A DNA stretch of 64,000 bases from Solea solea (taxonomy: Eukaryota > Chordata > Actinopteri > Pleuronectiformes > Soleidae). A program made the translations under genes and the position numbers. Below are positions 1 through 16,900 of the stretch, piece by piece. The number at the start of each line of letters is the position of its first letter. The first letter of the stretch is position 1. Under the pieces are notes generated by a model. It made no database searches. It saw nothing but the letters and a program-made list of their open reading frames with translations, and was not told the origin of the DNA. Location of the stretch: contig NC_081153.1 of assembly GCF_958295425.1 (NCBI RefSeq), forward strand, positions 12,301,001 to 12,365,000, given 5' to 3'.

Positions 1-5247
<5,247 letters not shown>

Positions 5248-5689
5248 TTAGTTGCGCTCACGGATGTGCACTGTTTTGGAGTAGCCCAAATCGCCTCTAC
5301 TACTACGGAGTGACCGTGGCGTGCTTCCCGGTCGTTCAAGCCACAGATAGATTTAAACTGGCAGCCTCACAGTGCGTTTGCGCTGCGCTCCCTCGCCCCT
5401 CCGTCTCTATCGCGCAATGAATAAATGCTCAATTATTAATCTCCGAACGATGGCGGGCTGGGTGAAAAAGGAGGAGAAACTACTTTGTGTCTTCCTCCAA
5501 AACCCCTTGGCAAAGAGACAGAGAGTGTCACACACGGTAAGGCTGGCGCCCGCCTCTTAGTCCGGAGCCTAGAATAAGAAGAAGAAGAAGAAAAAAGGGG
5601 GGAGAGGAAGGAAAAAAAAAATCCTCTGCTACTCCGGTTTTTTGAATGAGCCACGTGTTCAAACTACAAATCAGCCCACACGTGAGGAA

Positions 5690-5930
5690 TCCCAATTGCT
5701 CAATTAAGTGTTTGGGATTGGGGAAAATTGCACGGGAATCTGGGGTGGGGACAGCGGAGGGGAGTGGAGAGAAAGAGGAGGGGAAGATTGGATTGGTATT
5801 GGCGGGGGGGGGGGGGAACTAGCGAGCTGTGTGCGTAAAGGGATTCCGTGAGAACCCAGTGTGCCTTTACTAGAATCACATTCGTGTGCCTTTCGCTGCA
5901 AACACTCGCCTCTGATTGGTCAGTTGGGGA
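5690..5930 (-). promoter_or_regulatory. igf2bp3: Probable igf2bp3 promoter: CCAAT cluster
   Basis: Read on the minus strand, this segment has three CCAAT pentamers packed within 5787-5802, another at 5717-5721, and a fuller NF-Y-type site ACCAATCAGAG around 5909-5919. A C-rich/G-rich run (5803-5817) sits beside the cluster. It lies 500-700 bp upstream of the igf2bp3 ATG, with no TATA box, which fits a CCAAT/GC-type promoter and a 5' UTR of a few hundred bases. The start site is not visible from sequence, so this is inference. Confidence 0.5.
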
Positions 5931-6862
5931 ATAGTAAAAATGGCAGCGCGCTCACGCACGCCCATAGGAGGAAGACGCTGATATTGCGGGGGTTTGTGCG
6001 CCGTACTGATGACACAGGAGGAGGGGGGCAAAAAAAAGAAGGGTTGGTGCTATTCATACATAATATTGCACTGTGTGGTTTAATTGCACATTTAATGAGT
6101 CAAATATTGAGCAGGGAGGGCCCTTACACCACCCACCCTCCCCGTGTGTCCCTCTTTGGGCCCTCGCGCAATGTGGGAATGACACGTAGCCTACACCGCC
6201 ATTCATCCACATGGCGGCATCCATCTTCCCTGAGTGCAGCCATGATACACCCCCTCTTCTGATCCACGACTCAAAGTCCAACAGCAAGGCCCAACTTAAG
6301 TATTATCACATAAAAATACTATTGAGGAGGGGGAGGTCATTGTCTGTGAGTGACGAGTGTTTCCATTTTGTTTCATTACAACTTCCACAGCCGTGTGGCG
6401 TGAAGGAGGAAGTGCTGGCCATGTGGAGCGAGGGCACATGGCAAAAAGCCTTGCTGCTCTACCTCCGGTATGGATTTCCATTTTCTAAAGAGAGAGAGGG
6501 GTCTCCTGCTCCATAGTGCCTCTAGTGTCCAATATAGAGGGATTGTCCTGTTGTGTCACGTGTGGAATATTCCTCAAAATGTCCATAAGGGCCTGTGTAA
6601 ATCATAGTCGAAGGCCTGTGGTTCAGGCGTAGGTCACAGCAGCAAACACTAATGGGTGGATCCGTCTGTACCTGATAGGGTTCATGGGGTAAAGGTTGAT
6701 CACAGAGCCGTGTTTTTTAAAAACACACAGATTTAACGCCAACTCACATGACATAACTCATATGACGTCATTAAAGTATCCCATTATATTATGACCCAGA
6801 AAATACAACAAGAAAAATGACTTCACGTTAAATCCACTTTATTTGTATAGAAGCAAATCAAA

Positions 6863-6867
6863 TATGT

Positions 6868-6926
<59 letters not shown>

Positions 6927-6976
6927 CATATATACATATACATATACATATACAAATACATACATACATATGTATA

Positions 6977-7019
<43 letters not shown>
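6863..7019. repeat. TA / CATA / GTATAT complex microsatellite
   Basis: This is an alternating TA tract interrupted by CATA, CATATA and GTATGTAT variants, followed by a second pure TA block. Long frames through it encode only Tyr/Ile repeats and are artefacts. Confidence 0.95.
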
Positions 7020-7023
<4 letters not shown>

Positions 7024-7674
7024 CCTGAGGCACTTCACGCATTAACTGAGCAAACACTTGGCTACAACAGAGGGGGAAAAAAATTTTTTTAAGAGGAAAT
7101 ATCAATAACATTTATTCTTTTTATCAAATATCTACCTGAGTGTATGTACATTTGGCACTTTCATGTCAGTAAACTTCAAAATCCAGCTTTAACCCGGCAC
7201 ATTCACACTGAGGTTTAAGGCTACACACGTGTGCACATGTGACTGTATAATCTGACTTACTGTACGTACACTACAGTATTCCACTGTCTTCTGCATCATA
7301 CTGTACGTGGCTCTAAACGGGGCATTTAACTAATGTGGATTACGACAGTTGAGTCGTCCATGATGACATACGAGTGTCAAAATCTGTAGCAATGCAAATT
7401 AATAAAAGTTACAGAGCATATATGATGATTTATGGTAACTAGCTTTGATCCCTGTGTTAGGTTTTTCTAGTGTAATTTTTTTAGGTTAGCTTCTGTATTT
7501 CATAAACAAAATTGTATGTATTTATAGGAAATGTGTATGTTTTACTTCACTGCTTCACACACTAATGTAAATACACTGTGTGTGTATATATGTATTGCTA
7601 CTGTCCACTGCTCTTATTAAACATCTGTGTTTCATTGTTTTTGTTTACTTTCTTTCACTTTTTTATCAGTCTTG

Positions 7675-7745
7675 TATAGAATAGAATAGAATAGAATAGA
7701 ATAGAATATACTTTATTAATCCCTTGCGGGAAATTCTTTCGTCAC
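7675..7745 (+). mobile_element. Retroelement-like repeat end: (AGAAT)n followed by CTTTATTAATCCC motif
   Basis: Six or so ATAGA units run into ctttattaatcccttgcggg and aaattc. From memory, this junction of an AATAG-type tandem with tttatt(g/a)atccc...ggaaattc is scattered very widely in teleost genomes as the end of a retroelement. I cannot name the family from this short piece. Confidence 0.55.
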
Positions 7746-7884
7746 AGCGCTCCAGTGTACAAAGGTAACAAATATTATAGCAGCAATTTTTAAAATCACA
7801 AAGTTAAAAAATAAGAAAGAATAGGAAAGTTACACGGAGCAACTGCAACAGGCTGCACGCGTGTTGACGCATGCGCACTACATA

Positions 7885-8385
7885 AAGTACAAGTACAAGT
7901 TTACTTGAGTAAAAGTACAAGTATCTTACCTAGAAAATGACTTTGGTGGAAGTTGAAGTCACTTTTTTTTTAAATATTACTTAAGTAAAGTCTTAAAGTA
8001 TATGACATTTACTGAAGTTAAGTATCAAAAGTAAAAATATTAAAAACGTGAGGAGTTAGGATTGAGCTATGGGTTCAATTCCAGGCCCTGCTAGTCTACA
8101 TGTGTCCTTGAGCAAGACACTTAACCCCATGTGGGAATGGGTGAATGACAAAACTATAGTGTAAAGCAGTTCATCAAGACTATAAAGCTCTATATAAATA
8201 CAGACCATAATACCAACTCTTCTTCTTCTGATTGTATTTGGTAGTAACAAGTAACAAAGATAGTTAGAGGAAATGTAGTGGAGTGAAAGTAAAAGTTACT
8301 AGAAATATAAATAATAAAGTAAAGTACTACAGATATGTGAATGTTTGTACTTCAGTACTGTAACAAGGTATTTGTACTTTGTGTC
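7885..8385 (+). mobile_element. Composite dispersed repeat with embedded tRNA-type SINE, copy 1
   Basis: The outer part is made of the AAGTAAAAGTAC / acttaagta motif family common in teleosts. Inside, at about 8055-8200, sits a SINE-like segment with a B-box-like gggttcaattcc followed by ttgagcaagacacttaaccc and agctctatataaata. The A-box region is deleted relative to copy 2. Copy 2, at 58601-59093, shares both flanks and both internal junctions. Confidence 0.75.
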
Positions 8386-8482
8386 TTTTGTCCTTATACG
8401 TCTTCTATGTGTAAGTACAACTACAGCAGTCTTGCACTTGCAGTGCAGAGTGAAATTATAGCAGTGTGTCCCTGCAATATCT

Positions 8483-8515
8483 ACACACACACACACACAC
8501 ACTGGCTTATAGGAG

Positions 8516-8550
<35 letters not shown>
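8483..8550. repeat. Facing (CA)n and (GT)n microsatellites
   Basis: About ten CA units (8483-8502) are followed by a 17-base spacer and about fifteen GT units (8520-8550). The two arms are complementary and could pair as a hairpin or cruciform. Confidence 0.9.
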
Positions 8551-8553
<3 letters not shown>

Positions 8554-8639
8554 CCTGTAAAGAGGTTACAGAGGGAGTGTTGGTTTAGTGGGCCCTTCAG
8601 CCACTGGCTCACTCTGGGCCATGAGTGTGTGTGTATGTG

Positions 8640-8960
8640 GGTTCACCTCTCTTGCTGCTGAGCAAACACACCGCCGCCTCTGATTGGTCGGGCTCTCTCC
8701 GCCAATCAGGAGGCTGCAGTCTGGACCCGTACCGCTGCAGCTGGCTCGGCCTCAGCGCGCTCGTTCATTGGCTCCTCGGTTCCGTTATTCTATATGAATC
8801 AGCGCGCCAACTGTGCGTCTCCACACACATTCTCTGTGCTGCGCTTTTGTTCCAGGACGTAAAGATGGAACGAAACACGAGCTGGGGAACAAATCCGCGC
8901 CTCCCCTCGCAACCACTGCCAGTTTGATCTTGCGTTTACACCCATGCACTACAAATGTAC
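8640..8960. promoter_or_regulatory. Promoter-like CCAAT/GC-rich region of unknown gene
   Basis: This patch stands out from AT-rich surroundings. It has CCAAT pentamers at 8683-8687 (minus), 8702-8706 (plus) and 8767-8771 (minus). The first two lie in a perfect inverted arrangement, CTGATTGG ... CCAATCAG. A TATA-like tctatatgaat follows at 8789, then several CpGs and gcgcgcc. A splice-acceptor-like cttttgttccag ends at 8853 and is followed by a 20-codon frame starting ATGGAACGAAACACG. No neighbouring recognised gene starts here. It could drive an unannotated transcript. Confidence 0.4.
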
Positions 8961-11900
8961 ATACACAAGATTAATAAATAATACAAAAAAAGGCACATTT
9001 GTGTCTTTAAATCCGCTTTATGTGAACTTGTAATGGTTTTATAATTTCCTTGAAGGCAGTGTGTCAAAAATAACTTCCCCTCGGTGCTTCGATTCATAAA
9101 TGTTTATGTATATAAAGGATTAATTAAATCCTTTCGGGCACATTTGGGCTCCTACAATTTTTCATAACCCTATTTAGTTGACTTTTAATGATTTCCGCTG
9201 CAAATGGAGTAACAATGCGCTCACACATGTGTGAATATGGAGTCTTATAGGACGTATATAGAGGCAGCAGTCATGTCAGGAGTGCACGGCTGGCTCTGTC
9301 GGTTTCAATGAGCTGATGCATGGCTGCAGCCTCTGGCCGTGTGTGTGTGTGTGTGTGTGTGTGCAGGAAGGAGCAGTAGTGAATGTATTGCTGAGGAATG
9401 TACAGAAAGTCTCCGCGCGCCCCGCCCCCTCCCAGTCTTTGGACGCGCGCGCTATGGACAAATTCCATAGGGGGCGAAGTGACATAAAGTTTCTGAGCAG
9501 ACTGTGTGCAATATGTTGGGGGAAGATTTGTGCAGTTAAACACCAGAGCAGAGGAAGAGCCGACAACTGTTAAAACACAGCCAGGGACAGAGCGGGGGGG
9601 GGGGGGGGGAGAGAAAAGCAGGGGGAGGCAGATTGTTTAAGTAAAACGCAGCTTATAGCCCAAACTTTGCACTGTTGGCCTCTCTCCATGATAGAATCCA
9701 CGCCGCAAAGCGCAAGGCTCTTTTTCCCCCCTCTTTTGTTTTTTTTTTTTACAAAAAACCTAGGGGATTCTAACCTCCGGTGAGACTGCTTTTCATTTAT
9801 TTTATTTATTATAAGGAGAGAAAAAGTAAGTTGTAAGTTGTCGTGTAAGTTGTTTTCTTTCCACTTGAGTTGTTGTCCATTAAACCCACCGACTGACCGC
9901 CTCGGACACAGCAGGCAGGGGAGGACTGTGGTGTGTGTGTGTGTGTGTGTGTGCGCCATGTTGAGGAGAATGTGGAGCCTTTCACAGTAAACATGAACTG
10001 ATGCAAACTTGTTTCCACGACGCTCTTATAATGCAAGTTTCTGTTCATACACACATTTGTTAAGCGTGCACTCAAAGTGCTTTCCTGCAGGCATGTTCGT
10101 CCTCTCCTCCACATATTACCTCCTGTGACATGACACCCTTCATCTCATTAGAAAATGGCGGTTTGTGCCTCTTCAAAACATTTCCCTTTTTAACAGTAAA
10201 TAACGACTTTAATCTCGCTGGCTAAATTATCACACATTCCAGTGGATTTCTGTGTTATTTTTAATAGAACAATACCAATTGATAAACTAGCTTTTCTTAT
10301 TTCCTTCTCCTTTTTCCACAAAAAGTCAAATCCTGGAAATTATTATGGTTAGTTAAGGTCACCCGTGATAGAAAAGATGATTTAAATGCAAATACAGTTG
10401 TTTTTTTTTTTAAAAAAAAGAGAAGAAGTAATTTACCACCTGTTTTGTTTAAATGTGCTGTTTACGTCAGCCAAACTCGTGTAGCACGTCCGTAACTTAA
10501 CAAAGTAAACTGGTCATTTAATACAAACTCATCTATACATAAAGCAGGGTATGAAAGGAAGGTGGAAAAAAAAAATAATGACTCTTTTGATTTTGCTTTT
10601 TGATAAATGCAGATTTTTGTAACAAACATGATTTCAGTTTATATGGTTAAAAGCACATATAGTGATGGAAGTGGCTCTTTTCACCAGGATCACATGATAG
10701 TTTGCAGACTTGTGTTCCACTGCATTGCAACGTTTCGGCATATATAACCTTGTCTCTGTTGTAGGACAATATCTCCTCTGGCTCATGTTACTCACTGGTC
10801 TCAGGACCTTAATTGATCAGTTTCACTGTAGGCCTTGTGTTGAGAAAATGCTCGTCTCAACACCTCAAAAGCAACCAGCTCTGTCTCTGTGTTTGTTTCT
10901 TTTTAAAGTTGAAAAACGATTTCAGGTTTCCACACTTGTAATTTTACATTAATATAATATGTTTACATTTGGTAATTATTTAATTCATGTTAATACCTGC
11001 TTGAGGTAAAAGTGCTGTATCTTATTATCTGTGGACTAATTTCAAAACCCCTGAGTTTTTTTTTTAAATAAATAGCAACCTCTCAGTGTTTTGACCAAGT
11101 AATCAACTTTTCTGTTGCCACTTGTGTCTAATTCATAGCTTTACATACTGTTTTAAGGTTGATCAATTTTTTTTTATGAAGTGGAGACAAATGTGCTCAC
11201 AGTTTTAAAGAAATAAACACATTTTGGGCACAGAATATACATATTTATTATCAAATTTGGGCACATATAAATACATGAAATAATTCCACCTCCAAAATGT
11301 GTCTTCAGTAAAATCACAGCTAAGCCCAAACTAAAACGATTAAAAACATGTGTCCAAGGAAATTCCGACTTGTTAATATGATAATCAACGCGTGGAGATC
11401 GACTAACAAACAGTCGGTCATTTATTTTATTCCACACGATTATTATTATTATTGCTTAGATGGAAAGAACAGGAGTTGTGGAATTCAGCCCTCCACCGGC
11501 CATCTTGTGTGCACACCATATACAAAACAAGAACATGCTTTTTGCCTGATAACCTTCAGACCTTGTCCTGTACAACCTCTTGAATTGTGTTCACACAATT
11601 AAAGCCACAGGTTACAGGTGTTCAGCTCCCGAAAATAAATCATTGACCAGTAATGCAGTAAAAACTATGATATAAGTTGTTAACAGAGACAAGATGGTGG
11701 CGGTAGATCTTATGTAGATTTGACTTGACTAGATTGTACTGTGTTGTAGGAGACAAAAGACGGCTTCCTCTAAGGAAACAGCTCTAAGTACTCCTGATAT
11801 TGTTCTCCCTCTGAGGCAGAAAAGAATTTACATGTATCGGTCTGTCTGAATATCCGAGTCCCAAGTTCTTCAGTTGAGTTATCGCTGCAGGGGATCAGCC

Positions 11901-13530
11901 CTAAGAATACCCATTCTGTCCCCTACTGGTCAGATAGCCTCTGCCGTGACACCCGTGTCATTGTGCCATTTCAATGAAGAGCAGGAAAATTCATCCGCTA
12001 ACAACAAAGTCTCACATCCAACTAAAGATCAGGAGAATTATCAGTGTTTTCTTCACTCCGTACACCTGCTCTGTACAGAGAACTGCTGATATCAGGCAAT
12101 AGAAACACAAATTTACTTTTTTTACAACAAACCAATATAGCCAAGCCTTTATGAGGCTCTAAGTTGAATTTGAATGATCCCACAAGCTTGAAGTAGTCGG
12201 TGCTTGACTGTTATTGACACAAAAGTAACACTCTGAATTGCATTAATTGTAGTTGTGTTATTTCCACCAAACCAGTGTCACTCTTGTTTTTTTCAACCTT
12301 AGAAGGAAGTGAAATCACAAAAGTGGCCTAGTATCATATTTGCACTTTCATATTCAAAGTGAAGCACTGAATGTGGTTTTACTGAACTTAAATTAAACAA
12401 GTAAGCCAGTTTAATGACTTTGGCTTTTAAAACTTAGAACAGATGTGCACTAAACGACCAATCTCCAACTCCAAAATTCAACCAAATAACTGAAACTCAA
12501 CACTATCTAAATAGACCGTTTGCTTATGCCTTGGTCCGGCTCGGCAATACAGGCTGAATGTGTTCCAATTTGAAAAACTCAAGGTGAACTAGAGCACAAC
12601 TTCAATTCCTTTTTCTAGAAAAAGACTCACACTTGAAAACTTTGCTTTACACAAATAGTGGCTACTAAGGAACCTTCTAAGGAATTATCTTGGAATTCAG
12701 AGGGAATGATGGCAAAACTTTGAGGGGCCCAACATGTCAATAGTGATTATGAACCCCATCCAATTGAGTGCCTTATTATTGGGGTCAAGGTTTACTGAAA
12801 TAGACCTCCACATCTTTTTTTTTTTTTTTCAATTAGCAACTCAGCATGAAGATTCTCTTCCCTCCATTAATTTACCTTTTTTTGGGGACAACCCCAGATT
12901 TTGGTTCCTTCTTCATGCACATGGTTAGGTTGATGCAGGGAAACAGGGAGAGTGGAAACATTGTCTCACAAAGAACAACCCTTGCCTTGTTTTGTTGTAC
13001 AGTAATAATGTATAAATTATCACTTTAAATCAGGAAATGTTCTAGTAATGTCAATGTTGAGGTGAGCGACATCGCAGTCACATAAGAGTTTCTGTATTTT
13101 CTGTATTCTGTAAATGTGGACCGAGAGTCAAAATGGTCTGCTGTGTAAACTGTGTATGTTATACAATTAAAGCCTCGCAATAAAATAAGAAATCCCTCTT
13201 TTCTTGTCTTCATTGGTGAAGCCTGACTCGGACAGTCAGTTTTGGTTTCACAAGGTGGTTCCCATTAACTTATCATGAAACATCTTGGTGCTGGTCTTGT
13301 TTTGTGAAACTCTCACTTCTTATCTTCACTCGACTTTAATTCCCACCTTTTCCAGACAAACTTCAATTTCATGCACATTAAGTCAGACAAAGGCCTTAAA
13401 TACTTTGTTTTCATTCGTCTGTATTTCCATATAAAGAAACAATAAAAAAGAAGCAAACATTACTCTAGAAAAACTTAAATGATGACTCCATTAATAAAAA
13501 CAGAAATAAGTGAATGTGAGCAGAGAACCA
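8961..13530. other. Intergenic DNA between promoter-like patch and tra2a 3' end
   Basis: I recognise no protein gene. The stretch holds a second CpG-rich patch at 9380-9500 (ccccgccccct, gcgcgcgc) containing the perfect inverted repeat CTATGGA-N5-TCCATAG (9452-9470). It also holds GT/TG runs at 9341-9363 and 9929-9952, G runs at 9594-9609, and otherwise AT-rich DNA. Plus-strand ATTAAA (13166-13171) and AATAAA (13179-13184) lie near the right end. Confidence 0.6.
13179..13184 (+). terminator. Candidate plus-strand poly(A) signal
   Basis: AATAAA, with an ATTAAA 13 bases upstream at 13166-13171, is followed by a T-rich stretch (ctcttttcttgtcttc). It faces the tra2a poly(A) signal about 370 bases away, so a plus-strand transcript would end convergently with tra2a. 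Whether such a transcript exists is unknown. Confidence 0.3.
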
Positions 13531-13549
13531 ACACATAATGAAAGAACCC

Positions 13550-13555
13550 TTTATT
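13550..13555 (-). terminator. tra2a: tra2a poly(A) signal
   Basis: On the minus strand this reads AATAAA in the context aaaaataaagggttc, about 390 bases downstream of the tra2a stop codon. It is the first canonical hexamer I see after the stop, giving a 3' UTR of roughly 0.4 kb. Confidence 0.6.
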
Positions 13556-13942
13556 TTTACAGCCCCATTTTACCTGCTACTTACCAATTAACTCCACTTA
13601 AACCAAGCAATCTTCACTGTATATACACACACTGTTAAATTTATGTAATTAATATGCAAATTATAACATTAACTGTCCACACCAGAATAGGAAAATGTTA
13701 ACGGTGGTCAATGCAAACGTCTCAAAAAGAAGAAAATGTATCATTGCCACAGAAAACTCAGATTGAATCCAACAGTTCTTTGCTCACATTCAAAGTGGAT
13801 GTATCAAACACGTCTAAAAACTTAAGACATCATCTAGTGCATGTAAACAAGAACTATCTCAAACTTAAAAGAGTTTCTGCTGATACAGACGCCTTGATGT
13901 GTCACACACCAAGTACTGAAGGGAAGCTCAAGACTTAGAATC

Positions 13943-16900
13943 TTAGTATCGTCCTGTGAAAAGAAGATATAAAGTTCATATTAGCACAGGAATGAGTCAG
14001 TGAAACGCAAAAACACTCAGAGTTGTGTGTATCATACAGTGATACTGAAAATAGTCTTATTAGCAACAGTCTGAGGATGACACAGTAGATTGCGGTTGTT
14101 CTCTTCACACTTACGTGGGCTATAGGAACGAGACCGTGAGCGAGACCTGTATCGACTGTAGTAGGGCGATGGCGAGCGTCTGCGACTGCAAACAAAGAAA
14201 GAGAAAAAAAAAAAAAAACCTTTTTACTCTCAAGTAAGAATAAAACATTAATTCTGTACTGAGAAAATGATCACTCACCTGTACCTATAATCATATTCAT
14301 CATATCTGTCATAACGGTCATAGCCACGATCAGAGTAGGAGTCTCTTCCCCTCCTGCTCGAGCTGCTGCTCCGACTGCCGCCACCACCACCACCACCACC
14401 ACCGCCGCCGCCACCGCCGCTGCTGCTGCCGCCACCACCGCCTCCATTACTGTTAAAATGAGAGGAACAAAGCAATACTTTTCAGGATCAAATCACAAAT
14501 GTGTGCTAAGGAAAACACAATATAGACACAAAAATGAAATTCTGATGTCTGGGCATTGCATTGCATTGCAATGAAATGCGACACAGGAAACGGACGTGTA
14601 AGACTCAACAGTGTTGAACTTACTGAGTTGGTCGGCCCATGTAGATCCCTGGTGTGGGGGTGTGTGCACGTTTGGTGATGGAATAATCCACTCTAATGCG
14701 CCTGCCGTCCAGCTCCATACCGTTAGCTCGCTCCATTGCCTGGGGAACAAGAGGAAGATGCTGTAAGACTATTCCAAAAAAATACTCAACTTCCAAAAGC
14801 CCACCAACATTACACTCAGTAACTGACCCTTGCTATGAGCTGCGTGGCCGCAAGCTGGGGGAATTTGTGGCAAGGCAGACACCTAGTGGCCTTGGCATGT
14901 AATCACACCTTTTTTTTTTAATATGGGGAGAGACCTGTAAGACCTTTGAACTTGCATGTAAAACTATGAAAATCCAAACAATATCTATATGTAATAACCA
15001 AACATGAATGTAGCTATTGCATTGTAAATGCAATAGTCAGAAAAAAATCAGTAAATACTTCAGACACCACTGAACATAATAAATGATTACTCTGAGATCA
15101 GGAGTTGAGCTCATTAATCATAATAAGAAGATTGCAAACACATCCCATACCTCTTTGGAATCTTCCAGTCTCTCGAAATATACAAAAGCAAAGCCACGGG
15201 AGCGACCAGTACGCTGGTCGTACACCACGTTGACCCCAGCCAGAGGACCGTAACGCGAAAACACCTCCCTCATGTCACGCTCTGTGGTGTACAGGCTCAA
15301 GCCAAAAACCCCCAAACATGTGCTGGGGTCAGGATTTGCCTGGAAAGGTCAACAAATAAGGGTCAGAGCTGGCTTACCACATCTACCAATCTAATGTTAA
15401 GCATTAAAATGTATTTGTTTTAGGAAGCAAAACATGAAAGACTTTATCAGTAGGTCTTGAAAAAGAAAACAGAAAAGGAGCACAGCGCAGTAAACCGCTA
15501 AGGAAATACTGTATCTAACAATCATTAAGAACATTTAAAAATGTCCATATTTATACATTTGCAAGAAGCTGGAAGTTAAAACCTCCCTCTTAGCATCTCC
15601 AGATGTACCAGTACAACAGTCAGTAGATTAAATATGACAGCTTTAATAACCCCTTAACCCACTTAAAAAAACAAAAGATACCACAGGGGGCATGTATACA
15701 CAGTGCAAACCCTTTAATTTTCAATCTGCTTTCTTTGGAAATCTCACGTAATTGCTGTTTGCATCATCATGTGGACCTCTTAGTAGTGTGCCATGAACAT
15801 TAGTGACTGTACAAAACTATGGTCAAACATGGTGCTGCAAGAAAACATTCATGAAAAGACTAAAAATGAAATGCAGGAACTTAACTAGTACTATAGACAT
15901 ACACACCCGAACAAAAAAAGTGATCGAAAGATGAACAAACATACGGAGACAAACAAATGGTTTCATCTCACACTAGGAAATCCAAGTATCTCATAAATGT
16001 GTATGAACAGATTCTCTATTTAAGCATTCTCTATGTACTATTTGATACCATGTGTTGGTAAAATAAATAAGTGAAACGCATCAGCTTTTATTTACTAGAC
16101 AAAGTATAGATTCATGGTTTCCAAATTAAGTTATTCAAAAAAGAGGTTTCATCAAAACATTAAAGACGTATTTGTCTCTGAAAAGTTTAGGAAAAATGAA
16201 ACTACTTATATTATCATATGACCCTATATGCTAGTGCTAGTGATTTTAACAAAACAGACACAACAAACACACACATGCACTAAGTATAAATGCCATAAAA
16301 ATCAATGTTCATAACAATGATAACATGTATTTTAAAACACACACATGTTGACACTCTGCCCAAATTGCACAATTGATCAAATGTACATTTTATATCCATC
16401 CAAATTACTACATTTTGTAATTTCGGAATATACAAAGTATAGTAACAACCATCACCTCAAAATGGGGGGCCTCACCTTTGACCCACTCACAAATATTACT
16501 CAATACTTCAGAAGGTCCACATACCCTAACATCAGTATCACCGCCATGGCTGCTTACTTCTTTTGTGAAGCCATGGCTCTGTTGATATAATGAAAGGAGG
16601 AAGGGGGGGTTGTTAATGAAAGGGGTTATTAAATGTCATGTCAAAGTGGTTTCCCACAGCATTAACCACAAACATCTGAAAAATGTCCTACTCACAAATA
16701 TTACAATGAGAAACGCATTTGAATGTGACATTAAAGAAAAGACTGACTTAATTCATTATTGCCGTCATCTCTTTAATAGTGCATTACAAAACCACAAAAA
16801 CATTGATGCATGCATTGAACAAGGTCTTTGGTTTTAGATAAAAAAATTACAACTATTTTTCAAGCACAGACAAGGCAAATTAACTCATTTTCTCCTCTCA

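Larger units (their letters stand above)
5931..8639. other. Intergenic DNA upstream of igf2bp3
   Basis: I recognise no gene here. The stretch contains a short CG-containing patch (5940-6010), a long TA/CATA microsatellite (6863-7019), a teleost-type repeat end at 7675-7745, a composite dispersed repeat (7885-8385) and facing CA and GT microsatellites (8483-8550). Confidence 0.7.

Noticed and set aside
6823..7111. Several Tyr/Ile/Thr-rich frames on both strands
   Set aside because: They come entirely from the TA/CATA microsatellite.
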